Position numbers and translations under genes: made by a program. Source: Prosthecobacter sp. (GTDB lineage Bacteria > Verrucomicrobiota > Verrucomicrobiia > Verrucomicrobiales > Verrucomicrobiaceae). Taken from it: a stretch of DNA of 51,803 nucleotides. The stretch is taken from the NCBI RefSeq assembly GCF_014879935.1, contig NZ_JACSRD010000183.1, forward strand, positions 1 to 51,803. Reading direction: 5' to 3'. Below are positions 18,258-26,234 of this stretch, one piece after another; within the stretch, counting starts at the first letter, position 1; each line of letters starts with the position of its first letter. Below the pieces are notes generated by a model. The model saw only the letters and a list, made by a program, of their open reading frames with translations, was not told the origin of the DNA and did no database searches.

Positions 18258-20813
18258 ATGAAAAAAGCCCTCTTCGGAGGCCTCGGCATCGTTGTCGCGG
18301 CCTTCAGCCCCCCTCTTCTTGCTCAAACCAACGGCACCTGGACCAATGCCACCTCAAACTCCGCCTGGAGCACCACTTCTAACTGGTCCGGCGGCCTCGT
18401 CGCCGATGGCGTGGATGCCATCGCAGACTTCAGCACGCTCGACATCGCCGCGAATCGCACGGTGAACCTCGGCGCGAGCCGCAGCATCGGCACACTGATC
18501 TTTGGCGATGCCACCACGGCCTCCAACAACTGGGCGCTCGCCAATGGCAGCGGCGGCCCATGGACGCTCACGCTCGCCACGAGCAGCGGAGCACCCGTGA
18601 TCCAGGTCGTGAACCAAACGACCACGATCACCGCCTTGCTCGGCGACACGCAGGGCTTCACGAAAAGCGGCGCAGGTGCCCTCACGCTCAACAACGCATC
18701 GAACACGCTCAGCGGCGGCATTTCGCTCGCCGCAGGCACGCTGAACTTCACCAGCGGCTCGCTCGGCACGAATCTCGTCACCTTCACCGCGAATGCCACG
18801 CTCGGCTGGAGCGCGGGCAACACGCAGGATGTCTCCGCACAGGTGAAAGTGGAGGACGGCGTCACCGCCACGGTCGCCACCGGCGCGAACAGCGTCATTT
18901 TTGGCAACAGCATCCAAACCGGCACGAATGGCAACGCCTCGATCACCAAGACCGGCGCGGGCACACTGACTTTCACCGCCGTGCAAAGCTACACGGGCAA
19001 CACCCGCATCAATGGTGGCCGAATCGTGCTCAGCAGCGCTGATCGGCTCGTAGCGACGAGCTCGCTGATTTTGGGTCAGGGCGCTGGAAGTGGCATTTTG
19101 CAGCTCGGTGATGCTTCGACGGCGTCCACGCAAACTTTGGACTCCATCACGATCACGGGCAGCGGCACCGCCAATGCCATCGTAGGCGGAAATGCGGCTA
19201 ATTCGGCACTCACGATCAACAACAGCGCTGCCGTCGTTTTCGCCGGACAGCTCGGTGGAGCCGGAACGAATGAAAACAACCTCACGCTGACCAAACTCGG
19301 TGCCGCTGCCCTCACGCTGAGCAATGCCGCGAATAGCTTCACCGGCGATGTGAGCATCACCGGCGGTGCTTTGATCATCACGCGATCCACCGCACTCGGC
19401 ACCGGCCAGAAAACAATCACCATCAGCGGCACGGTGAACGCGCCGACTTTGCGCCTCGATGGCAGCGGCGGCGATCTGAGCCTCGCGGCCGATCACAGCC
19501 TCATCACGAGCAATGACAACGTAAACAACCCCGCACTGCTCAACGTGGCCGGCAACAACAGCATCGCCGGAAGCATCTCGCTCACGACCGGCGGCTTTGG
19601 CACTGCAAACACACGCATCAAGGTCAACGCGGGCACTTTGAGCCTCAGCGGAGCCATTTCACCTCACGCGAGTGCTTCAGGGCCGGTCACGGTCATCTTT
19701 GATGCCGCCAGCGGCACGAGCGGCAGCACCACCGGCCAACTCAGTGACAACGGCAGCCTCGTGCTCAACGTCACGAAGGCCAGCGCAGGCGTTTGGAGCC
19801 TCTCCGGCACCAACAGCTACACCGGAACGACCACGATCAACGCTGGCTCGCTGCGCATCGACAGCCTCGCGGCACTTGGCAATGCCACGAGCGCCCTTCT
19901 CATCGGCTCGGCGACTTCCGGCACCCTCGAATACACCGGCAGCAGCGCTACCACACTCACACGTGGCATCACCGTGAATGGAGCAGGTGGTGCGACGATT
20001 TCCAACACCGGCGGTGCCACGCTCACGCTTTCCGGCACGCAGGCACGCGGCGCACGGCCGCTGACTTATACTGGCGGCAGTTTCGTCGTCAGCGGACGCA
20101 TCACCGGCACCTCCACCACGAGCCCGCTCATCATCGACAGCGCCACCGTGCGTCTCACGCACAACAACAACAGCTACGTCAGCCCCACCGTCGTGCAAAA
20201 CGGCGGCACGCTCATCGCGGCGAACACCACCGCGACCAGTTCCGCCACAGGCACCGGCAGTGTCACCATCGACGCCACCAGCACGCTCACCGGCACCGGT
20301 TTCATCAATGCGGGCACCGACAACTCGATCTTCATCAACGGCCAGCTCATCGTCGGCGATCCCGCCGTCTCCGCCGCCGCGAATCTCGATCTCACCACCT
20401 CCGGCACCGGCAGCACGATCCTCGGCAGCACCAGCATCCTGCGTCTCGATCTTTTCAGCGGTGCCGGCCTAGGCGACAACTCCGCCAACGCCAGCGCGGC
20501 GGATCAACTGCGTCTGCTAGGTGCCCTCGACATCCAATCCGGCGCTCTCCTCCGCCTCGGCAATCCCAACAACCTCACCACCTGGGCCGATGGCGACACC
20601 TTCAAGCTCTTCGACTGGAGCGGCCTCACCAGCGTGAGCGGCACCTTCGGCATCGACGTCACTGATTTGAACCTCCCCGGCGGAGCCAGCCTCGATGTGA
20701 GCAACCTCTTCACGCTCGGCACCGTGATCATCGTCGTGCCCGAGCCCGGCCGCGTGGCACTCCTCATGCTCGGACTCGGCTCGACGCTGCTGCGTCGCCA
20801 CCGCCCTCTTTGA
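18258..20813 (+). CDS. PEP-CTERM surface protein with autotransporter-associated beta-strand repeats
   Basis: An 851-residue secreted protein. A signal peptide (1-22, ending LLAQ) is followed by NGTWTNATSNSAWSTTSNWSGG, the usual opening of this family. The body has repeated strands of the form GAGTLTLxxxNSYTGxTxIxGG (for example KTGAGTLTFTAVQSYTGNT, GAAALTLSNAANSFTGDVSI and GVWSLSGTNSYTGTTTI). Near the end is the PEP-CTERM sorting signal: VPEPGR at about 827-832, a hydrophobic helix and RRHRPL. No barrel translocator is present, so it is probably an anchored or released fibre, processed by an exosortase that is not in this window. Confidence 0.9.
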   Translation: MKKALFGGLGIVVAAFSPPLLAQTNGTWTNATSNSAWSTTSNWSGGLVADGVDAIADFSTLDIAANRTVNLGASRSIGTLIFGDATTASNNWALANGSGGPWTLTLATSSGAPVIQVVNQTTTITALLGDTQGFTKSGAGALTLNNASNTLSGGISLAAGTLNFTSGSLGTNLVTFTANATLGWSAGNTQDVSAQVKVEDGVTATVATGANSVIFGNSIQTGTNGNASITKTGAGTLTFTAVQSYTGNTRINGGRIVLSSADRLVATSSLILGQGAGSGILQLGDASTASTQTLDSITITGSGTANAIVGGNAANSALTINNSAAVVFAGQLGGAGTNENNLTLTKLGAAALTLSNAANSFTGDVSITGGALIITRSTALGTGQKTITISGTVNAPTLRLDGSGGDLSLAADHSLITSNDNVNNPALLNVAGNNSIAGSISLTTGGFGTANTRIKVNAGTLSLSGAISPHASASGPVTVIFDAASGTSGSTTGQLSDNGSLVLNVTKASAGVWSLSGTNSYTGTTTINAGSLRIDSLAALGNATSALLIGSATSGTLEYTGSSATTLTRGITVNGAGGATISNTGGATLTLSGTQARGARPLTYTGGSFVVSGRITGTSTTSPLIIDSATVRLTHNNNSYVSPTVVQNGGTLIAANTTATSSATGTGSVTIDATSTLTGTGFINAGTDNSIFINGQLIVGDPAVSAAANLDLTTSGTGSTILGSTSILRLDLFSGAGLGDNSANASAADQLRLLGALDIQSGALLRLGNPNNLTTWADGDTFKLFDWSGLTSVSGTFGIDVTDLNLPGGASLDVSNLFTLGTVIIVVPEPGRVALLMLGLGSTLLRRHRPL

Positions 20814-20816
20814 CCC

Positions 20817-21791
20817 ATGTTTCTCGTTTTGATCCTCATCTGCGCCTCCGCGCTCGCGATCTCCTTCCTCTGCTCGCTCACTGAAGCCGTGCTGCTGAGC
20901 CTCAATCCTCTCAGCCTGCGACTTCAGGCGAAAAAGAACGGCACTGATCACATCGCCTCGCGCTGGCTGGCGATGAAAAATCAATTCGAGAGGCCGGTGT
21001 CGTCCATTTTGGTCTTCAACACGCTCGCCGGCACCGGCTGCGCCACGCTGGCAGGCGCGGTGTTTGTGCAGGTCTTCGGCGAAGGCTGGCTGTGGCTGTT
21101 TTCGATCATCATCAGCGTTTTGGTGCTTTTTGGTGGCGAACTCGCCCCGAAGATCCTCGGCGTGCATCACGCGGAAGCCCTCGCGCCGCGCCTCATCGGC
21201 CCGCTGACTTGGATGGTGCGACTTTGCCTGCCGCTGGCCGTCATCATGGAAAAATTCTGCGCCCGCCTGAAGCGCGGCACGGCCACCACCAAAACGCAGA
21301 GCGACCACATCATGGACATCATCACGCTCGTGCAGGCCGCGAAAGCCGAGCAGCTCATCCACAACCGCGAGGAGCTCATCATGATCCACGCCGCCACGCT
21401 CAGTGCCCGCCGCGTAAAGACCGCCCTCGTGCCGCGCGAGGCCGTGCGAGTCTTCGATGCTCGTCTCAGCCTCCTCGAAAACATCACCGCGCTCGGTCCC
21501 AAGCTGCATCGCAGCTATCCCGTGAGCCCCGATGGCACGCTCGACCATCTCACCGGTTACATCCGCGTCCGCGAGCTCTTCGTCCAAAACCTCACCACGC
21601 CCGGCTCCGACTGGCGCCCCCTCATCCGCCCCGTCCTCCACATCGACGAGAAAGCCTCGCTCACCCAATTGCTGACCCTCTTCCTCGAAAAACAAGAGAT
21701 CGCCGCCCTCGTCGATGACCCGCAAAATCAAATCACCGGCTGGATCACGATGGACGACGTCATGAAAGTGCTCATGGGCGCGAGGGTGTGA
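20817..21791 (+). CDS. CNNM-domain (DUF21) membrane protein, short
   Basis: A 324-residue protein with an N-terminal CNNM/DUF21 transmembrane domain (about residues 1-170; SFLCSLTEAVLLSLNPLSLRL and LFGGELAPKILGVHHAEALA are diagnostic). A CBS-pair-like region follows (RRVKTALVPREAVRVFDARLSLLENI to GWITMDDVMKVLMG). The C-terminal CorC/HlyC domain of most relatives is missing. The family is linked to magnesium or cobalt transport. It starts 3 bases after the PEP-CTERM gene stop, so the two are probably cotranscribed, although no functional link is known. Confidence 0.88.
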   Translation: MFLVLILICASALAISFLCSLTEAVLLSLNPLSLRLQAKKNGTDHIASRWLAMKNQFERPVSSILVFNTLAGTGCATLAGAVFVQVFGEGWLWLFSIIISVLVLFGGELAPKILGVHHAEALAPRLIGPLTWMVRLCLPLAVIMEKFCARLKRGTATTKTQSDHIMDIITLVQAAKAEQLIHNREELIMIHAATLSARRVKTALVPREAVRVFDARLSLLENITALGPKLHRSYPVSPDGTLDHLTGYIRVRELFVQNLTTPGSDWRPLIRPVLHIDEKASLTQLLTLFLEKQEIAALVDDPQNQITGWITMDDVMKVLMGARV

Positions 21792-21922
21792 GCTTCATCT
21801 CAACCCGGATGACGCGCCCATTGATCGGCAGTCACAATAAGTCACATGTCATGAGTAACCTGCTCCGCTGACAAACATTCATGTCGTGGTCAATCCTTGA
21901 GCATCAACTTCGTACGCATGAG

Positions 21923-21950
21923 AATGCCGCCACGATGACGTGGCGGCGTT
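21923..21950. terminator. Hairpin between converging genes, possible terminator
   Basis: An 8-bp perfect stem GCCGCCAC / GTGGCGGC with a 6-nt loop, extended by weaker pairs to about 11 bp, lies between the convergent CNNM gene and sulfurtransferase. No strong T-run follows on either strand, so it is a candidate only. The rest of 21792-21980 shows no gene. Confidence 0.5.
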
Positions 21951-21980
21951 GGTCGGTATGATAAAACCAAGGGAAAATGA

Positions 21981-22895
21981 TCACTCCCCGGCAGGATCGC
22001 CGCCGGTTTCCGCCGGCAATGATTTGCCCTTGAGCCAGACGTATTCCTTCCACGCGCCCTCGTAGAGTCGCACGTGCGGATAACCGGCCACATGCTTGAG
22101 GTAAAACATGAGCAGGCTGCCCTCACGCGAGGTGCCGCAGTAGGCGATGATGTTTTTGTCGGGCGTGATGCCGGCTTTTTCGAGGTCCGCCTTCACCTCG
22201 GCGAAGGGCTTGAACTTGTGCGTGTTGTCCTTCTCCACCAGACGGGCCCAATGGAAGCTGATCGCGCCGGGGATGTGGCCTTTGCGCAGCCACACGTCGT
22301 CCTCACCGCGGAACTCGTTGATGGGACGCGCGTCGATAAGGAGGTTGCCGGGCTTGCCGACGTGTGCCTGCACGTCGTCGATGTTCGCGGCGACGCCGGG
22401 GTTGCCTTTCTCGGGCAAATGACCGGGTGGATTGCCGAAGTAGTCCTGGATGGCCGTGAGACCCTGCTTCGTCCACTCAGCGAGGCCGCCATCGACGATC
22501 TTGATGTTCTCCACGCCGACCTTCTCCAGCACATAGACGACCATCGTGGTGCTGAGGATCTCATCGTTCGGCAAAACATCACCGGTGGCATAGACGAGGT
22601 GCAGGCGGTCCTTGTCCACGCCGGCGCGGGTGAGCAGCGCCTGGGTGAGATCATCCGGCAAATACTGCACGGGCACGGCATGATCCGTGCCGCGCAGCGT
22701 GTCGAACTCCAGATGATGCGCGGTGGGCAAATGGCCGCGGAAGTAGTCTTTGTAGCCGCCACGCGTGTCGAGCACGATGGGGCGCTGCGAGGCGTCGGGG
22801 TTCTCGATGAGCTTTTTGGCGTCGGCGGGCGAGATGAGGCCGATTTCGGCCTGCGCAGCGGTGGCGATGAGGAGGAGGGTGAGGATGGATTTCAT
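21981..22895 (-). CDS. Secreted thiosulfate/3-mercaptopyruvate-type sulfurtransferase
   Basis: A 304-residue tandem-rhodanese protein with a signal peptide (1-16, ATAAQA), so it acts in the periplasm. The inactive N-terminal rhodanese domain covers about 18-150 (RPIVLDTRGGYKDYFRGHLPTAHHL). The catalytic domain covers about 165-290 (LLIDARPINEFRGED and the active loop AYCGTSREGS with C253). These enzymes move sulfane sulfur from thiosulfate or related donors to a thiophilic acceptor. It is the last gene of the PiT-barrel-sulfurtransferase set whose first gene carries an ArsR-like operator. A role in sulfur chemistry around arsenic is inference. Confidence 0.9.
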   Translation of the reverse strand: MKSILTLLLIATAAQAEIGLISPADAKKLIENPDASQRPIVLDTRGGYKDYFRGHLPTAHHLEFDTLRGTDHAVPVQYLPDDLTQALLTRAGVDKDRLHLVYATGDVLPNDEILSTTMVVYVLEKVGVENIKIVDGGLAEWTKQGLTAIQDYFGNPPGHLPEKGNPGVAANIDDVQAHVGKPGNLLIDARPINEFRGEDDVWLRKGHIPGAISFHWARLVEKDNTHKFKPFAEVKADLEKAGITPDKNIIAYCGTSREGSLLMFYLKHVAGYPHVRLYEGAWKEYVWLKGKSLPAETGGDPAGE

Positions 22896-22931
22896 TCGGT
22901 GGTTGGAGTGATGGAGTTTTGGAGTGATGGT
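22896..22931 (-). repeat. C/T-rich leader sharing a 16-mer with the sbp leader
   Basis: On the minus strand the spacer before the sulfurtransferase reads as repeats of CATCACTCCAA. The 16-mer ACTCCATCACTCCAAC (22902-22917) is identical to the one at 13737-13752 and ends 7 bases before the ATG. No ordinary ribosome binding site is visible. Confidence 0.6.
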
Positions 22932-23615
22932 TTAGAAGGTGAAGACGAAGTTGATCTTCGCGATGAGGCTGACGCGGTCGCGGTCGGGGAAGTTGGCCCA
23001 GGTTTCGAGGACGATGTGCTTGCTGAGGTCATACTTGGCACCGACGGCGGTGATGAGGCCGCGCTGATCACGCGACTGCACGAGGTCGGCGTTGAGGTTG
23101 AGATTGCGGTCGAAGACTTTGAAGGTGCGGTCGATGCCGGCGAGAAAGCTGCTGCCATTGGTTTGATAGCCGTAGCCTGCATGCAGACGCGCAAAACCGA
23201 AGTCATGTGCGAGCATCGCGTAGCTGAAGGGATCGCCCGCGCGGTCGATGTCGGTCAATGCGATGCCTGCGATGCCGACGGCGAACATGCCGTGCTCCCA
23301 CGGCGAGAAGCGGGCCTTTGTCTGGAAGAAGAGCGGGCCGCTGACGCCGGTGCCGAGCGGGCTGTCGAGGCCCCATTCGACATGCACGGGCTCGAAGTCC
23401 CAGCCGGTTTTAAAGCCCATCCAGTGGCCGGATTTGCCGGGCTCGGCCGTGCCGAACTGGTTCGCGCCGCCGAAGCTGCTGAAATACTGCACGGCGACGG
23501 TGCGATGCGGCACGGTATCAGCGGTGGGGATGTTATTGAGGCCGGTCGGCGTGCCGAAGGCGGAGGAGACGACCACGAATGCGGCCACGATGAGTGCGTG
23601 TGTTGGTTTTCTCAT
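22932..23615 (-). CDS. Predicted outer-membrane beta-barrel protein of unknown family
   Basis: A 227-residue protein starting MRKPTHALIVAAFVVVSSAFG at 23615, a signal peptide. The ATG overlaps the PiT stop as ATGA; the longer frame upstream is inside PiT. The mature part alternates polar and hydrophobic residues in short strands rich in glycine and aromatic residues (for example TVAVQYFSSFGGANQF, FARLHAGYGYQTNG) and ends IAKINFVFTF with a terminal F. I recognise no family. Given its place between a PiT transporter and a periplasmic sulfurtransferase, it is likely an outer-membrane channel or anchor for the same process. Confidence 0.75.
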   Translation of the reverse strand: MRKPTHALIVAAFVVVSSAFGTPTGLNNIPTADTVPHRTVAVQYFSSFGGANQFGTAEPGKSGHWMGFKTGWDFEPVHVEWGLDSPLGTGVSGPLFFQTKARFSPWEHGMFAVGIAGIALTDIDRAGDPFSYAMLAHDFGFARLHAGYGYQTNGSSFLAGIDRTFKVFDRNLNLNADLVQSRDQRGLITAVGAKYDLSKHIVLETWANFPDRDRVSLIAKINFVFTF

Positions 23616-24544
23616 GGGGAGATGGTTTTGAAGAGCAGCGCCGCGATGAGCGCTGAAACGGGAAGCGTGATGACCCACGCGGCGAGCACCGGGATGACGG
23701 TTTTCCATTTCGCCTGTCGCGTGCTGATGCCGATGCCGAGCAAGGCACCGACGCTGACATGCGTGGTGGAAACGGGCAGGCCATGCAGGCTCGCGGTGGT
23801 CACGAGCAGTGCGGTGGCGAGATTCGCGGCGAAGCCCTGGCCGGGATGCATGCCGGTGATCTTGTGCGCGAGTGTCTCCGCGACCTGTTTGGCACTGATG
23901 AGGCCGCCGAGCGCCATCGCGATGGCGATGAGGATCATGCCCGCACTGCCTTGCAGCAGGCCGATGCCGAGCAGCAGCGCGGCCATCTTCGGCGTGTCAT
24001 TCAAACCGCGTGCAAAGCACACCGCGCCCGCGCTGAGGAAGTGCGCCGCGTCGAGGAAGCGCGAACGTGTCGCCGATGGTCGCAGCACGAGCTGCAACAC
24101 GCCGCCGAGCAGCACCGCGAGCACCGGGCTGAGCAGCAGCGGCTTCACAAAGGCCTCCCATAGCTTCGCCGCGTTCACATCGCCCACGAACCAGCCTGCG
24201 CCGAGCAAAGCGCCGGTGAGCATGTGCGTGGTCGAAACCGGAAAACCAAGCCGCGTGGCCAAAAATCCCGTCAAACCGGCCCCACCGGCCACCGCGAGCA
24301 AAAACGCGGGTTGGGCGATCAAGGCATCCGGCACGAGTCCTTTGCCCGAAAACGCTTTCAGCATCGAACTCGCGAAAAACATCGCCACCACGCATCCCGC
24401 CGCCGTGGTGACCGCCGCCCAGTTCACCGCTGTGCGGTAACTCGTCGTCCCGCTGCCAAACAGCGACGCCACGCCTTTGAAATTGGCGTTCGCCCCGTTC
24501 GCGTAGGCGACGACCAACACGGCGATGATGACGAGAGTGATCAT
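23612..24544 (-). CDS. PiT-family inorganic anion transporter (phosphate, possibly sulfate or arsenate)
   Basis: A 310-residue membrane protein with the PiT duplication. The first signature is VAYANGANANFKGVASLFGSG, and its repeat is CFARGLNDTPKMAALLLG. The two GFPVSTTHMLTGALLG and GLPVSTTHVSVGALLG segments also match. About ten membrane spans are visible. Most PiT proteins import phosphate with protons or sodium and also carry arsenate; Bacillus CysP shows that some relatives carry sulfate. An ArsR-like operator lies 8 bases upstream of the ATG, and a barrel and sulfurtransferase follow. Substrate is therefore open. Confidence 0.9.
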   Translation of the reverse strand: MITLVIIAVLVVAYANGANANFKGVASLFGSGTTSYRTAVNWAAVTTAAGCVVAMFFASSMLKAFSGKGLVPDALIAQPAFLLAVAGGAGLTGFLATRLGFPVSTTHMLTGALLGAGWFVGDVNAAKLWEAFVKPLLLSPVLAVLLGGVLQLVLRPSATRSRFLDAAHFLSAGAVCFARGLNDTPKMAALLLGIGLLQGSAGMILIAIAMALGGLISAKQVAETLAHKITGMHPGQGFAANLATALLVTTASLHGLPVSTTHVSVGALLGIGISTRQAKWKTVIPVLAAWVITLPVSALIAALLFKTISP

Positions 24545-24551
24545 GGTTCTT

Positions 24552-24573
24552 TATTTGTCCAAATGAGCAAATA
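24552..24573. promoter_or_regulatory. ArsR-type operator A, upstream of PiT
   Basis: TATTTGTC-CAAATG-AGCAAATA, an 8-6-8 inverted repeat with two mismatches. It has the same arm sequence and spacing as operators B (25794-25815) and C (29819-29840). It lies 8 bases upstream of the PiT start, so a bound repressor would block initiation or a promoter here. Confidence 0.65.
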
Positions 24574-24617
24574 TCAGGTTAAAACTCCGTGAGCATGATT
24601 TCATGAGGGAAGAGCAC

Positions 24618-25781
24618 TCAGCAGCAGCCGCTGCCAGGTTTGCAGCCGCCTTTGACTTCCATCACCACTTCGCCGTCGCGATGCGTCGGCGTCGGTTTGC
24701 CAGGGCGGAAGTGCTCTTCGTGGTCGAGCGTGGCTTTGAGGCCGAAGAATTGCGATGCCGTCGCTTCGACGCCGGCTTTCACCGCTTCCATGAGCGACGC
24801 GGGATCGGCCTCGGCACGCAGATTGATGATGAGCTGGCCGCCGGTGGTCGGTTCGTCGAGTTCCATGCCGAGTTCGGCGATGTAGTCGCTGCGCACGAGA
24901 TTGATGCTCGCCAGTTCGCCCGCGATGCCGTCGTCGGGACTGAAGGTCATCTTGAAATGCGCGATCTCGGCACCTGCGACCTGCAAACGGCCCTGCACGT
25001 TCGTGGCGAGCTGTTTGAGGAAGGCGTTCGCATCGAACTCATCGTCTGATTTGAGCGACACGGTGGCGTTCAGCCAGCCGAGCAGCGCCTCGCCCTCGGC
25101 ATAGACTTCGTAATCGACGGCCATCGGATTCCGCCGCGCCTGCTCGCCGCTCATGAGCGTGCTGAAGAGCTCGTCGAGGCCGGTTTCCTGCCGTGGCGAC
25201 GCGGTGACGATCTTCGCCAGCGGGAATTCCTTCGCCAAAACGGCCCGCAGTTGCTCGCGCTGCGATTCATCGAGCAGATCGCTTTTGCTGATGACGATCA
25301 CATCGGCCTCTTCGAGCTGTTTTTTGAAGATGTAAGCCACTTTGGACGAGAACGTGCCGCCTTCATCGAGTCCGAAGACACGTCGCGCCCGCACGGGATC
25401 GACCAGCACCGCCAGCGGCGCGATGGTGAAGGCATCGCCATACATGCGGCGCAGCGGATACGTCACCGTCGCGACGAGATCGGTGCAGCTCCCCACCGGC
25501 TCCGCGATGAACACATCCGGCTTCGTGGCATCATTCAACCGCGCCGCAGCATCCACGAGCGTGTTGAAGCGACAGCAGAAGCATCCGCCCGCGATTTCCT
25601 CCGTCGCATAGCCCTGGCCGCGCAGCAGCTTCGTGTCCACGAGCCCTCCAGCCTGATCATTCGTGATGAGCCCGACTTTGAGGCCCTGATCGCTGAGATG
25701 CTTCGCGAGACGGCCGACGGTGGTCGTTTTGCCGGCTCCGAGGAAGCCTCCGATCATGATGTAGCGTGCGCGTTGGGACAT
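24618..25781 (-). CDS. CobW/COG0523-family GTPase with cysteine tail
   Basis: A 387-residue G3E GTPase. Walker A GGFLGAGKTT at 11-20, the metal-binding GCFCC ending at C70, SKSD guanine-specificity motif, then a CobW C-terminal domain. The family consists of metal chaperones for zinc, cobalt or other metals. Its end is unusual: VKGGCKPGSGCC, a three-cysteine tail. The start at 25781 is 13 bases from an ArsR-type operator shared with the divergent arsR1, and PiT follows downstream on the same strand. I infer expression under arsenic or metal stress; the metal bound is unknown. Confidence 0.9.
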   Translation of the reverse strand: MSQRARYIMIGGFLGAGKTTTVGRLAKHLSDQGLKVGLITNDQAGGLVDTKLLRGQGYATEEIAGGCFCCRFNTLVDAAARLNDATKPDVFIAEPVGSCTDLVATVTYPLRRMYGDAFTIAPLAVLVDPVRARRVFGLDEGGTFSSKVAYIFKKQLEEADVIVISKSDLLDESQREQLRAVLAKEFPLAKIVTASPRQETGLDELFSTLMSGEQARRNPMAVDYEVYAEGEALLGWLNATVSLKSDDEFDANAFLKQLATNVQGRLQVAGAEIAHFKMTFSPDDGIAGELASINLVRSDYIAELGMELDEPTTGGQLIINLRAEADPASLMEAVKAGVEATASQFFGLKATLDHEEHFRPGKPTPTHRDGEVVMEVKGGCKPGSGCC

Positions 25782-25790
25782 TGAGGGCGG

Positions 25791-25818
25791 GTTTATTTGC
25801 CAGAGGCGGCAAATAAAC
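25791..25818. promoter_or_regulatory. ArsR-type operator B, between cobW and arsR1
   Basis: A perfect inverted repeat with 11-bp arms, GTTTATTTGCC and GGCAAATAAAC, separated by 6 bases. The core is TATTTGCC-N6-GGCAAATA (25794-25815). It lies between the divergent cobW and arsR1 starts and can control both. Confidence 0.85.
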
Positions 25819-25871
25819 AAGTGCCAAGCACGCATCTTGCAGAAAAATCCTCCGCGCTGTATTTCCGAGCC

Positions 25872-26186
25872 ATGCCCGCCCGAAAATCCTTCGACTGCCT
25901 CAGCGCCATGCGTGCGCTCGGCGAGCCGACCCGCCTGCGCCTCGTGCGCCAGCTCATCGGCGGCGCGAAACCCGTGACGGAGCTGTGTGAAGCACTCCGC
26001 GTCACGCCTTACAACGTTTCCAAGCATCTCCGCGTGCTCAAAGAAGCCGGTCTGCTCGAAGTCGAGAAGCAAGGCCAGCAGCGCATCTACGCCCTCGCCA
26101 CCGCCTTCCGCGAGAAGCTCTCGAACAACGCCAAGACCCTCGATCTCGGCTGCTGCCAGTTTCATTTCGACAAGCTGCCGGAATAG
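25872..26186 (+). CDS. ArsR-family transcriptional regulator 1
   Basis: A 104-residue protein from the ATG at 25872 (MPARKSFDCLSAMRALGEPT); an earlier start at 25797 would run through the operator. Winged helix: RLRLVRQLIGGAKPVTELCEAL, recognition helix VTPYNVSKHLRVLKEAGL and wing VEKQGQQRIYAL. It lacks the classic CVCDL arsenite site in the winged helix, but has DLGCCQFHFDKLPE at the C-terminus (C94, C95), a likely metalloid or metal sensor site. It is divergent from cobW across operator B, which it probably binds. Confidence 0.9.
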   Translation: MPARKSFDCLSAMRALGEPTRLRLVRQLIGGAKPVTELCEALRVTPYNVSKHLRVLKEAGLLEVEKQGQQRIYALATAFREKLSNNAKTLDLGCCQFHFDKLPE

Positions 26187-26234
26187 CCGCGATTTGACGA
26201 AAGCACCCTGGTGCCCGGTCGTTCTCATCGCCCC

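Noticed and set aside
18258..20813. Classical autotransporter
   Set aside because: The repeats are of autotransporter type, but the C-terminus is a PEP-CTERM sorting signal and there is no translocator barrel.
22074..24440. 788-codon open frame on the plus strand opposite the sulfurtransferase, barrel and PiT genes
   Set aside because: The three minus-strand genes have clear family motifs, ATGA junctions and an operator; the plus frame shows only composition-driven sequence.
25797..25871. Longer N-terminus of ArsR1 starting at 25797
   Set aside because: It would translate through operator B and adds residues not found in the ArsR family; the ATG at 25872 is preferred.
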